DNA of 22,539 nt from NCBI GenBank assembly GCA_002350845.1, contig DEFL01000084.1, forward strand, positions 1 through 22,539, in the 5' to 3' direction. This stretch comes from Christensenella sp. UBA2853. GTDB taxonomy: Bacteria > Bacillota > Clostridia > Christensenellales > Aristaeellaceae. This document shows positions 15,835-22,539 of this stretch, in pieces. The position numbers were made by a program, and so were the translations under genes. Below the pieces are notes generated by a model that saw nothing but the letters and a program-made list of their open reading frames with translations, had not been told where the DNA came from and searched no databases. Position 1 is the first letter of the stretch, and each line of letters starts with the position of its first letter.

Positions 15835-17168
15835 TATCCAATCAGCTGTGGGTTTGGGCCGTCGATCACAGGATTTCGGCGGCCATTGTATTATTTGTTC
15901 TGATGCTTGTGCTCAACACCGGAAAGAGGCGCAGCCGGTTTTTTCTGCGCGCCGGTGTCTCCATGGTCGTGATGTGTCTGTGCAGCTGGCTGCTTCGAAC
16001 CCTGTCGGATGAATGGATTCGCAATGTCTATCTGCAGGCAATGTGCTACAGTGTGCAGATCATGGTGCTGCATCTTTTGTTTGTGGGCTGCAGCTTTTTC
16101 TGCTACAGGGCCAATCAGGCCGAGGCATGGTATAACGGCCTGCTGGGATTGACGATCCTGAAGATTGTATGGAATGTGTTCAAGACAGGTTCCAGTCTGA
16201 TGATGATCAATGGGCTGGATGCTCCATGGGGACAGTACAGTGTTGCCGGTTCCCTGATGTCCTATGTGGTGTATCTCAGTGTCGGCCTGGTGCTTTCTTT
16301 CCTGTATAAAAAAATGGTCAGGGAACCCCCGTATCATGCGCCGGTTCGTCTGATGATAGTGCTCACGGCCGTGTTTGTGCCGCTGCAGATGGTGCTGGAA
16401 TTCTGCGGGCATGTGTTTACAGCGGATAAAAACGCGCTCTTCCTCTATTATTTGTGCGCGTTTCTGTATACGGTGCTGAACTATGCAGCCCTCCTGATGA
16501 TTTCAGAACTCGACAGCTTCCGCCATGAAAACCGCACCATGCACGATTTCATCAGCAACAAGATGCGGTATTATGAGATGAGTCATGAAGGCATTGTTTC
16601 CCTTCAGACCAAGTGCCATGACCTGAAACATCAGATCCGCGCGATCCGTTCCGAAGCCGGCAAGGCCAGGTTTGATGAGTACCTCAACGAACTGGAGGAT
16701 TCCATCAATGAATACTCCACCGTGATTGAATGCGGCAATCAGACCGTGGACATTGTGCTCACCGAAAAAAACATCCTGTGCTATTCCAATCATGTGAAAT
16801 TTTCCTATATGATTGACGGCAGCCTGTTCAATTTCCTGACGGAACGTGAGATCTATTCGCTCTTTGGCAATGCGCTGGACAACGCATTGGAAGCTGTGAC
16901 CAAGATTGAGAATCCGGAAGGCCGCATGATATCCCTGAGAAGCAACAGCAGGGGAGGCATGATTGTGCTGCAGGTTGAAAATACGTTCGCGGGTGATGTG
17001 AGCCTGACGGATGACGCCCTGCCGCATACCACCAAAACCGGATCAGGCCATGGCTTTGGTCTTCGCTCCATCCAGCGGATCGCGGAAAAGCACGGAGGAA
17101 CCATGACGCTGCGGACCGAGGAAGGCGTGTTCCGTCTGACCGTGGTTATGCAGCCACAGGATGCCTGA
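15831..17168 (+). CDS. AgrC-like GHKL sensor histidine kinase
   Basis: 445 residues. Start ATG 15831 overlaps the regulator's stop (ATGA). The N-terminal 225 residues hold about six to seven membrane helices and no extracellular domain of any size, as in peptide-sensing HPK10 kinases. A cytoplasmic part follows: a helical linker, the phospho-acceptor box CHDLKHQIRAI with His263, N-box FGNALDNALEAV (345-356), and G-box GSGHGFGLRSI (404-414). Such kinases sense peptides or membrane-borne signals and phosphorylate LytTR regulators. No agrB/agrD-like gene lies beside it, so the signal is not an obvious adjacent autoinducing peptide and might instead be a glycan-related cue. A strong terminator follows 17 bases after the stop. 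Confidence 0.92.
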   Translation: MISNQLWVWAVDHRISAAIVLFVLMLVLNTGKRRSRFFLRAGVSMVVMCLCSWLLRTLSDEWIRNVYLQAMCYSVQIMVLHLLFVGCSFFCYRANQAEAWYNGLLGLTILKIVWNVFKTGSSLMMINGLDAPWGQYSVAGSLMSYVVYLSVGLVLSFLYKKMVREPPYHAPVRLMIVLTAVFVPLQMVLEFCGHVFTADKNALFLYYLCAFLYTVLNYAALLMISELDSFRHENRTMHDFISNKMRYYEMSHEGIVSLQTKCHDLKHQIRAIRSEAGKARFDEYLNELEDSINEYSTVIECGNQTVDIVLTEKNILCYSNHVKFSYMIDGSLFNFLTEREIYSLFGNALDNALEAVTKIENPEGRMISLRSNSRGGMIVLQVENTFAGDVSLTDDALPHTTKTGSGHGFGLRSIQRIAEKHGGTMTLRTEEGVFRLTVVMQPQDA

Positions 17169-17184
17169 GTCTGTTTTTGACTCT

Positions 17185-17218
17185 GCGTGAACGAAAATTC
17201 CGTTCACGCTCTTTTTTT
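17185..17218 (+). terminator. intrinsic terminator of the two-component operon
   Basis: GCGTGAACG (17185-17193) pairs perfectly with CGTTCACGC (17201-17209) around a 7-base loop, followed by TCTTTTTTT. Confidence 0.92.
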
Positions 17219-17297
17219 GTCGTGAATGGACAAAGATGTGGTTTACGGTTCACAGAGGTACATTCAAGCCAAATGCCTTTTTTATCAATGGGAAACA

Positions 17298-17306
17298 TGC
17301 TATGAT
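17298..17306 (+). promoter_or_regulatory. extended -10 promoter of the secreted GH3 gene
   Basis: TGCTATGAT (TG-N-TATGAT) with a T run at the -35 position (TTTTTT, about 17 bases upstream). Transcription would start near 17313 and give a leader of about 60 bases that includes a hairpin. Confidence 0.6.
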
Positions 17307-17322
17307 GCCATCAAGTCGATGA

Positions 17323-17340
17323 GGACTGCCCGCGCAGTCC
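17323..17340 (+). other. leader hairpin before the secreted GH3 gene
   Basis: GGACTGC (17323-17329) pairs perfectly with GCAGTCC (17334-17340) around CCGC. No T run follows, so it is not a terminator. At or near the 5' end of the transcript it could stabilise the mRNA. The ribosome binding site AAAGGAG lies about 20 bases downstream and stays free. Confidence 0.55.
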
Positions 17341-17375
17341 GGAGTTGAGAAGACCAAAACAAAGGAGAATGGAAA

Positions 17376-19745
17376 ATGAAGAGATTCATCAGCCTGCTTG
17401 CCGCTCTGGCGCTCGTACTGGGCATGGTTCCCGCTTCTTTCGCCGAGGACAGCTACATTCCCGCTCCCTATGATCCCAATGCAGTGGATCCGACCGTGAC
17501 CTATATGGAACCCGCTTTCTATCAGAATGAAAACGGCCCGAGCATCGGTGTGACCACCGTGGGCGTTCTCGTTCAGGATGGACTGTATTTCAAGGATCTG
17601 AACAACAATAAGGCACTGGATCCTGCCGAAGACTGGCGTCTGGATGCCAAGACCCGTGCCACCGATCTGGTTGCCGGACTGTCTCTGGAAGATCAGGCCG
17701 GTTTCCTCTTCAACGCTCTGGCCATCACCCCCAATGCCCCGAAACTGGACATGGTCAAGAATGAAGACGGCACCATCAATCCTGCCGCTGTTGTGACCAT
17801 CGTTGCCGAGGGTGAAGAATCCAAGAACGCTTACTCCAACAGCTTCGCCGGACTGGACTCTGTGGTCATCAACACACAGAAGGTTCGCGCCGGTGTCTAT
17901 CGCGGCGGCCTGAACTTTGACGCTTCCACCGTTGCGCTGTACAACAACGTGGTCACTGAAATGGCCGAAGCCGATGCCGCCCTGCGCGGTGTGCCCGCCA
18001 TCCCCATGACTATCCTTTCCAACCCCATCTCTGCTGGCTTCCCGGATGCTCCCGGTCTGGCTGCTGCCGCCATGGGCGATGGCAACTATGATGCGATCCG
18101 CGAGTATGCCGAAGTGGACCGTCAGATGTGGGTGGCTCAGGGCATCAACGCCATGTATGGTCCTCAGGTGGACCTGGTGACCGATCCCCGCTGGCCCCGC
18201 AACTTTGAAACCTTCACCGAGCGCCCTGAAGTTGCCGCCGGCATCATCACCGCTCTGGTTGACGGCTATCACATGGGCACCGACGGCCTGAAGCCCGGTG
18301 CTGTGGCTCTCTCTGTCAAGCACTTCCCCGGCGACGGTGCTGCCGAGAACGGTTTTGAATCCCATACCGCTCAGGGCCAGTGGCGTCTGTATCCCACCGC
18401 CGGTTCCCTTGAAAAGTATCAGCTGGTTGCTTTCCAGGCTGCTGTGGACGCCAAGTGCGGTTCCATCATGCCCTGCTACTCCCGCGATGCTGCTGACAGC
18501 CGTTCTGTCGTGCAGACTTACCGCGGCCATGAAGTCCAGGTCAATCAGCTGGGCTCCGCCTACAACAAGGAAATCATCACCACCCTCCTTCGCGAAGTTA
18601 TGGGCTTTGACGGCTATGTCAACACCGACTCCGGCATTGTCACCGGACAGACCTTCGGTGTCGAAGACAAGACCATGACCGAACGTTATGCCATGCTGAT
18701 TGCCGCCGGCAGCGATGCCATCGGTTCCGGCCTGCGCACCGACATGGTGATCGAAGCTGTCCAGACCGGCATCCTCGCCAAGGAAGACCTCGACCGCGCC
18801 AACATCAACCGCGCTGTTTCCATCTTCCAGCAGGGCCGTTTCGACAACCCCTATCTCGATTATCTCAAGGCTGACGAAGTCCGCAACACCAACCTCCAGA
18901 CGGCTGCAGAACAGGCTTATGCCCTGCATCAGAAGGCTGTTGTTCTCATGAAGAACCATGAGAAGGCTCTGCCTCTCGCTGCCAATGCTGGCACCAAGGT
19001 CTTTATCGGCTCCTACACCGGAAATGGTGAAGACGAAGATACCCTGACTGCTCTGACCGAACTCTTCACTGCCCAGGGCTTCGAAGTTGTCGACAAGGCC
19101 AAGGATGCTGAAGTTGCCTACTTCTATGTCCAGCCCAAGGCCACCAACTCCACCAACGGTTCCGCTTCCGAGGCTGTGCTCAGCCTGGTCGAAGACTACG
19201 AAGTGGACGAGCGCGAAATGTCCGGCGGCGGACAGGGCTTTGGCCAGGGTGTTGTCGCTTCCCAGAAGAAGACCGGCGAAAAGATCGAAGTCACCACAGT
19301 GGCTGACATGAAGAAACTCGTCAAGGCAGCCGAGACCGTCCATGAGAATGGCGGCAAGGTGGTTGCGACCGTCGTGTGCACTTCTCCCTGGATTCTGACG
19401 AACCTTGAACCCTACTGCGATGCGCTGCTTGCCCAGTACACCACTTCCGGTGCTTCTGTGAACAACGCCCGCAAGGCTCAGCTGGATGTCATCACCGGTG
19501 CCTTCAATCCCACCGGCAAGCTGGCTGTGACCATGGTTTCCTCTGAGGACGTGATCGCCCTGACCTACACCGAGAATGAGGACGGCACCTACCTCGAGAC
19601 CTGCGCTGCTCCGAACGACGTGCCCGGCTATGACAAGGATCAGTACATCGATCCCGCCATCCTGGCCAATGTTCCCGGCAACAGCTATGCCTACTGCGAT
19701 GCTGACGGCAACTACTACTGGTCCGGATTCGGCCTGAGCTACTGA
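17376..19745 (+). CDS. secreted GH3-family glycosidase without FnIII domain
   Basis: 789 residues, start ATG 17376 with AAAGGAG upstream. Signal peptide 1-23 ends in SFA-ED. A loop rich in Asp/Asn (FKDLNNNKALDPAEDWR, 72-88) resembles a calcium-binding loop. The TIM barrel has normal order: KHFPGDG (315-321) and candidate nucleophile Asp418 in YVNTDSG. The alpha/beta domain begins near 515 (HQKAVVLMKNHEKALPL). Its usual acid/base stretch (EGxDR type) is not recognisable. Instead an acidic segment and a Gly-rich loop (SGGGQGFGQG, 616-625) occur. No FnIII or anchor is present, and it ends YYWSGFGLSY. Expected to be an extracellular exo-beta-glucosidase or xylosidase, or a related hexosaminidase-type enzyme. 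Very biased codons (no TTA, CTA or TCA codon) suggest high expression. Monocistronic. Confidence 0.87.
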   Translation: MKRFISLLAALALVLGMVPASFAEDSYIPAPYDPNAVDPTVTYMEPAFYQNENGPSIGVTTVGVLVQDGLYFKDLNNNKALDPAEDWRLDAKTRATDLVAGLSLEDQAGFLFNALAITPNAPKLDMVKNEDGTINPAAVVTIVAEGEESKNAYSNSFAGLDSVVINTQKVRAGVYRGGLNFDASTVALYNNVVTEMAEADAALRGVPAIPMTILSNPISAGFPDAPGLAAAAMGDGNYDAIREYAEVDRQMWVAQGINAMYGPQVDLVTDPRWPRNFETFTERPEVAAGIITALVDGYHMGTDGLKPGAVALSVKHFPGDGAAENGFESHTAQGQWRLYPTAGSLEKYQLVAFQAAVDAKCGSIMPCYSRDAADSRSVVQTYRGHEVQVNQLGSAYNKEIITTLLREVMGFDGYVNTDSGIVTGQTFGVEDKTMTERYAMLIAAGSDAIGSGLRTDMVIEAVQTGILAKEDLDRANINRAVSIFQQGRFDNPYLDYLKADEVRNTNLQTAAEQAYALHQKAVVLMKNHEKALPLAANAGTKVFIGSYTGNGEDEDTLTALTELFTAQGFEVVDKAKDAEVAYFYVQPKATNSTNGSASEAVLSLVEDYEVDEREMSGGGQGFGQGVVASQKKTGEKIEVTTVADMKKLVKAAETVHENGGKVVATVVCTSPWILTNLEPYCDALLAQYTTSGASVNNARKAQLDVITGAFNPTGKLAVTMVSSEDVIALTYTENEDGTYLETCAAPNDVPGYDKDQYIDPAILANVPGNSYAYCDADGNYYWSGFGLSY

Positions 19746-19778
19746 GCATCCATCAAAACCCCTGTAAAATGATATTCG

Positions 19779-19809
19779 GGGCGGCATCCGTGCGGGTGCC
19801 GCCCTTTTC
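19779..19809 (+). terminator. intrinsic terminator after the secreted GH3 gene
   Basis: An 11-bp stem, 19779-19789 with 19794-19804 (one G-U), loop GTGC, then TTTT. Confidence 0.88.
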
Positions 19810-19990
19810 ACATGCCTTCAGGCAGGGATCAGGCTTTCTGTCTCTCTTTCCTTTTTGCGCTTTTTGAAGTACACTGTCAGAACGCGTCTCTGGCAAATGT
19901 GCCGGAAGAACGATTTCGAATACCAGCCCGGCAGAACAGCTGCCGGAATGCATACTGCCCCCCTGAAGGGATGCAGGGAGAGGGGAAATC

Positions 19991-21400
19991 ATGGGTTTAA
20001 GCCAAAAGCTTCTGGCCGTGAAAGACCACGAAGGAAAACCAATTGACGAAGCTCAGGCGAAGAAACTGTTTCAGCGTACGCTGGCCATTGGATGGCCGTC
20101 CACGGTGGAGGGTGCCCTGCTGAGCATCATCGGTTCTGTGGACACCATGATGGTGGGCACACTGGGCGCTGCGTCCATCGCAGCGGTCGGCCTGACCGGC
20201 CAGCCGCGCATGATCCTGCTGATTGTCGCCCAGGCACTGTGCATTGGAACCACAGCCCTGTGCGCCAGGCGCAAAGGGGCAGGGGATGATAAAGGGGCCA
20301 ATGCATGCCTGAACCAGTCGATGGCCCTGATCAGCGGGATCGGCATCCTGATGACCCTGATCGGATACTTCGGTGCAGAATGGCTGATGAAGCTGGGCGG
20401 GGCGAATGAGGACACGCTGGAGCTGAGCACGGCCTATTTCCAGATTATTTCCCTAGCCTTCCTGCCACAGTGCTGGCAGCTGTGCATCTGCGCAGCCATG
20501 CGCGCGATCGGAAAGACCCGCGTGACCATGGTCACCAATATCACGGCCAACCTGATCAATGTCTGTCTGAACTACGTCCTGATCAACGGAAAACTGGGGT
20601 TCCCGGCCATGGGCGTGCGCGGGGCGGCGCTGGCCACAGCCTGCGGTACGATTGCTTCCAGCATGATCTGTCTGTTTGTTGTGACATGCAGAGGCGGGTA
20701 CTTCCGCCTGCAGCTTCCGCGCTTTGACGGGACGACGCTCAGCGGTCTGGTCAAAGTCGGTTCGAGTTCCATGGTGGAAGCCGGTTGTCTGCGTATTGGC
20801 TTCCTGATTCTGGCCCGCCTCATTGCCGGCATCGGCACCAAGGCGTTTGCAGCCTATCAGATTGTCGGACAGGTCACGAGCCTTTCCTTCACCCTGGGCG
20901 ACGGCATCAGCACGGCGACAACCTCCCTGGTCGGGCAGAGTCTCGGGGCGAAAAGAAAAGACCTGGCCATGGGGTATGCCCAGGCGGGCAGACGCATCGG
21001 GACCATGGCGGCCATTCTTCTGATGCTGGTGATTTCCCTGGCCAGCCGCCAGATCGCCATGCTCTTTACCAATGAAGAGGATATCATCCGGGACGTCACC
21101 ATGTCCTTTATTGTCGTGATCATTGCCATGATTCCCCAGAACGGGCGTGTGGTGCAGTCCGGTGCCCTTCGCGGAGCCGGTGACGTGCGTTTTGTCGCCG
21201 CCTGTGCCCTGATCAGCGTGACGGTGCTGCGGCCGATCCTGACCTGGCTGTTCTGCTACCCGCTGGCCAATATCTGGCCCGGATTCCCGATGGCTGTGGT
21301 ATCACCGTGGATTGCCTTTATGATTGATGCCGTGGTCCGCGACCGTCTCATGGCCCAGCGGATCCGCCGCGGACACTGGATGGATATTGTTCTGAACTGA
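19991..21400 (+). CDS. MATE-family multidrug/metabolite efflux protein
   Basis: 469 residues, typical MATE length, with about 12 membrane helices in two homologous halves. Start ATG 19991 has AGAGGGG a few bases upstream. Family features: GWPSTVEGALLSIIGSVDTMMVGTLG (written here as GWPSTVEGALLS then VDTMMVG) in helices 1-2, QALCIGTTAL, a central NxxLNYVLINGKLGFPAMGVRGAALAT-type segment (key residues LNYVLI and GVRGAALAT), a second-half start GLVKVGSSSMVEAG and ALRGAGDVRF near the end. It exports cationic drugs or metabolites in exchange for Na+ or H+. Substrate cannot be read. Its own gene has no clear promoter box or downstream terminator. The IscB element starts directly after its stop codon, so read-through from this gene may drive the omega RNA. 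Confidence 0.92.
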   Translation: MGLSQKLLAVKDHEGKPIDEAQAKKLFQRTLAIGWPSTVEGALLSIIGSVDTMMVGTLGAASIAAVGLTGQPRMILLIVAQALCIGTTALCARRKGAGDDKGANACLNQSMALISGIGILMTLIGYFGAEWLMKLGGANEDTLELSTAYFQIISLAFLPQCWQLCICAAMRAIGKTRVTMVTNITANLINVCLNYVLINGKLGFPAMGVRGAALATACGTIASSMICLFVVTCRGGYFRLQLPRFDGTTLSGLVKVGSSSMVEAGCLRIGFLILARLIAGIGTKAFAAYQIVGQVTSLSFTLGDGISTATTSLVGQSLGAKRKDLAMGYAQAGRRIGTMAAILLMLVISLASRQIAMLFTNEEDIIRDVTMSFIVVIIAMIPQNGRVVQSGALRGAGDVRFVAACALISVTVLRPILTWLFCYPLANIWPGFPMAVVSPWIAFMIDAVVRDRLMAQRIRRGHWMDIVLN

Positions 21401-21404
21401 AAGC

Positions 21405-21690
21405 GTGTCCATGGCTCCAGTCAATTACCCACGACTGAAGTCGCGGGCTTGTGAAAACGAGTCCGGAGTTGACTAGCCAAAGATCTGCGGGATCTACGTT
21501 GAGAGAGTCATAACACCCATGGACATATCACCTAATCTGCGGCTCTGTTGATCGTCATTAAACGTTCTGCTGGGTAGGAACAGTGTGGCGGTCGTGACAA
21601 GCTCTTTCAACATTGGCGAAGGTGACACAACGGTTTCATACGCACCGGCTTAGAGCATAAAGCGTATGAGATAACGAAAGGACGTGTCGT
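21405..21690 (+). ncRNA. omega RNA (HEARO) of the IscB element
   Basis: A 286-base non-coding stretch directly upstream of iscB, the known place of the guide RNA. Visible structure: hairpin P1 at 21428-21447; TCAA (21421-21424) pairing with TTGA (21469-21472) around it, extendable to AGTCAA/TTGACT; AGATC (21481-21485) with GATCT (21491-21495) around TGCGG; GTTC...GAAC near 21566-21583; and TCATACGC (21636-21643) with GCGTATGA (21662-21669) just before the iscB ribosome binding site. The motif TTGACTAGCCAAAGATCTGC fits the conserved HEARO core as I remember it. The RNA would carry a guide of about 16 bases at its 5' end (candidate 21405-21420) and bind IscB. Boundaries are approximate. Confidence 0.82.
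21428..21447 (+). repeat. subterminal hairpin P1 of the IscB element
   Basis: CCC-A-CGAC / TGAA loop / GTCG-C-GGG. Seven pairs plus an A-C mismatch (A21431, C21444). A small imperfect palindrome near the element end is what Y1 transposases recognise as single-stranded DNA, and the same sequence forms the first stem of the RNA. Confidence 0.8.
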
Positions 21691-21691
21691 A

Positions 21692-22539
21692 ATGGTATAT
21701 GTAAAGAGCATCACCGGGCAGCCGCTTATGCCAACAAAACGGCACGGCTTCGTCCGGAGACTGCTGAAGACGCACAGGGCGAAGGTCATACAGCGCTGCC
21801 CGTTTACGATACAGCTGCTTTACGAAAGCGGAAGCGAAACACAGCCGGTTGTGCTGGGCGTGGATGCGGGAAGTAAGCATGTTGGGTTCTCTGCATGTAC
21901 AGAGCGGGAAGAACTGTATACCGAAGAAATGCAGCCCCGTAACGATGTGGTCAGCCTGCTTTCAGACAGAAGGCAGTACCGCTGTTCGAGAAGGAACCGC
22001 AAGACCCGGTACAGAAAGGCAAGGTTCGACAATCGAGTCCATGGAAAGCATAAGGGCTGGCTCGCGCCTTCGGTGGAAGTCAAAATTCAGGAGCATATCA
22101 CACGCATAAGGCGAATCTGCTCCTTCCTTCCGGTATCGAAGGTGATTGTGGAAACAGCGGAGTTTGATATGCAGCGCCTGAAGGCAATGGAAGAAGGGAA
22201 ACCGCTCCCTGCCGGAACGGATTACCAGCTGGGAGAAATGTATGATGAGTACAACGTTCGCCAGTATGTACTGAAAAGGGACAACTACACCTGTCAGTGC
22301 TGCGGAAAGCGTCCGACGGAAAAGAGAGGCATAAAGCTTCATGTGCATCACAAAGAGAGCCGGAGAATCGGCGGAAACGCGCCGAATAATCTGATTACAC
22401 TGTGCAAAGCGTGCCACAAAGCGCTTCACGAAGGGAAGATTACGCTTCCTGACGGAAAGCGCAGAGGCAGACCAAACCGCGACGCGGCGTTCATGGGAAT
22501 CATGCGGAAAACCCTGATCGGAAGGCTTCGCAAAGCACT
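21692..22539 (+). CDS. iscB: IscB RNA-guided nuclease (5' part, truncated by window edge)
   Basis: 282 residues are visible from ATG 21692 (AAAGGA nine bases upstream), with no stop before the edge. Domains in order: PLMP domain at the N-terminus (GQPLMPTKRHG, 9-19); RuvC-I VLGVDAGSKHVGFSA (54-68, catalytic Asp58); Arg-rich bridge helix (93-115, RRQYRCSRRNRKTRYRKARF); RuvC-II KVIVETAEFDMQ (150-161, catalytic Glu154); linker YQLGEMYDEYNVRQYVL; HNH domain with CQCC (201-204), LHVHHKESRR (216-225), NNLITLCKACHKALH (232-246), i.e. Zn-binding Cys pairs and the H-N-H residues. RuvC-III and the C-terminal part lie beyond the edge. Full IscBs have about 400-500 residues. The protein cuts double-stranded DNA guided by the omega RNA upstream and is the ancestral type of Cas9. 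Codon use (many AGA/AGG, several ATA) differs from neighbours, fitting horizontal transfer. Confidence 0.93.
   Translation, partial: MVYVKSITGQPLMPTKRHGFVRRLLKTHRAKVIQRCPFTIQLLYESGSETQPVVLGVDAGSKHVGFSACTEREELYTEEMQPRNDVVSLLSDRRQYRCSRRNRKTRYRKARFDNRVHGKHKGWLAPSVEVKIQEHITRIRRICSFLPVSKVIVETAEFDMQRLKAMEEGKPLPAGTDYQLGEMYDEYNVRQYVLKRDNYTCQCCGKRPTEKRGIKLHVHHKESRRIGGNAPNNLITLCKACHKALHEGKITLPDGKRRGRPNRDAAFMGIMRKTLIGRLRKA

Larger units (their letters stand above)
21405..22539 (+). mobile_element. IscB-type (IS200/IS605-like) insertion element, left part
   Basis: The element consists of an omega/HEARO RNA region followed by iscB, cut by the right window edge. The left boundary is inferred to lie near 21421, where a conserved-looking TCAATTACCC and a subterminal hairpin begin. 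The 16 bases before it would be host flank serving as guide. No tnpA transposase is visible, so it is probably mobilised in trans. Insertion is only about 20 bases past the MATE stop, leaving that gene intact. The right end is outside the window. Confidence 0.75.

Noticed and set aside
17219..17375. LytTR binding repeats upstream of the secreted GH3 gene
   Set aside because: Several GTT-containing words occur (e.g. GGTTTACGGTTCAC), but not as two matching 9-base repeats at the expected spacing of about 21 bases.
17250..19811. 853-codon reverse frame opposite the secreted GH3 gene
   Set aside because: It is codon-aligned with a clear GH3 gene and open only because the sense gene lacks TTA, CTA and TCA codons. 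Its product is low-complexity Gly/His/Val-rich.
21401..22539. TnpB or Cas9 instead of IscB; presence of tnpA or a CRISPR array
   Set aside because: PLMP start, short bridge and an HNH inserted after RuvC-II fit IscB. TnpB lacks HNH, the visible layout has no REC lobe as in Cas9, and there is no regularly spaced repeat array or Y1 transposase ORF.

Overview
The window looks like a gut or rumen Clostridia-type (Bacillota) chromosome. The signs are strong AGGAGG-type ribosome binding sites, Gram-positive style promoters and U-tract terminators, secreted proteins with lysine-rich signal peptides, an AgrC/LytTR-style two-component pair, and a carbohydrate gene set typical of intestinal plant- or mucus-glycan users. 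The exact genus cannot be read from the sequence.

Layout. 1-230: tRNA-Arg(ACG) with its own promoter and terminator, then about 0.6 kb without a convincing gene. 0.87-4.5 kb (+): two separately transcribed secreted proteins. One is a transglutaminase-core protein with a BspA-type leucine-rich tail. The other has two peptidoglycan-binding repeats and a serine beta-lactamase-like domain. 4.7-11.7 kb (-): a tightly packed operon read leftwards from a good promoter at 11689-11717. In transcription order it holds a four-helix membrane protein, mannonate dehydratase (uxuA), a GH2 beta-glycosidase, a GPH-family sugar/cation symporter, an SDR mannonate oxidoreductase and perhaps a small secreted protein. 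A strong hairpin terminator at 4736-4777 closes it. Together these would import a beta-glucuronide-like compound, cleave it in the cytoplasm and carry fructuronate through mannonate to 2-keto-3-deoxygluconate. Uronate isomerase and KDG kinase/aldolase are not in the window.

11.8-19.8 kb (+): a membrane-anchored, domain-permuted GH3 glycosidase, a LytTR response regulator, an overlapping GHKL sensor kinase, and a second, secreted GH3-like protein. Each transcription unit has its own terminator. The arrangement suggests, but does not prove, that the two-component system controls the flanking glycosidases. 20.0-21.4 kb (+): a MATE-family efflux protein.

21.4 kb to the right edge (+): the most interesting part. 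Immediately after the MATE stop codon lies a structured non-coding segment with the features of HEARO/omega RNA. It is followed by the 5' part of iscB, the transposon-encoded RNA-guided nuclease ancestral to Cas9 (PLMP, RuvC-I, Arg-rich bridge helix, RuvC-II and HNH all visible). The gene runs off the window before RuvC-III. Its codon usage differs from its neighbours, as expected for a mobile element. No tnpA is visible. This family is already described, so what is notable here is this particular element, its insertion site and its candidate guide.
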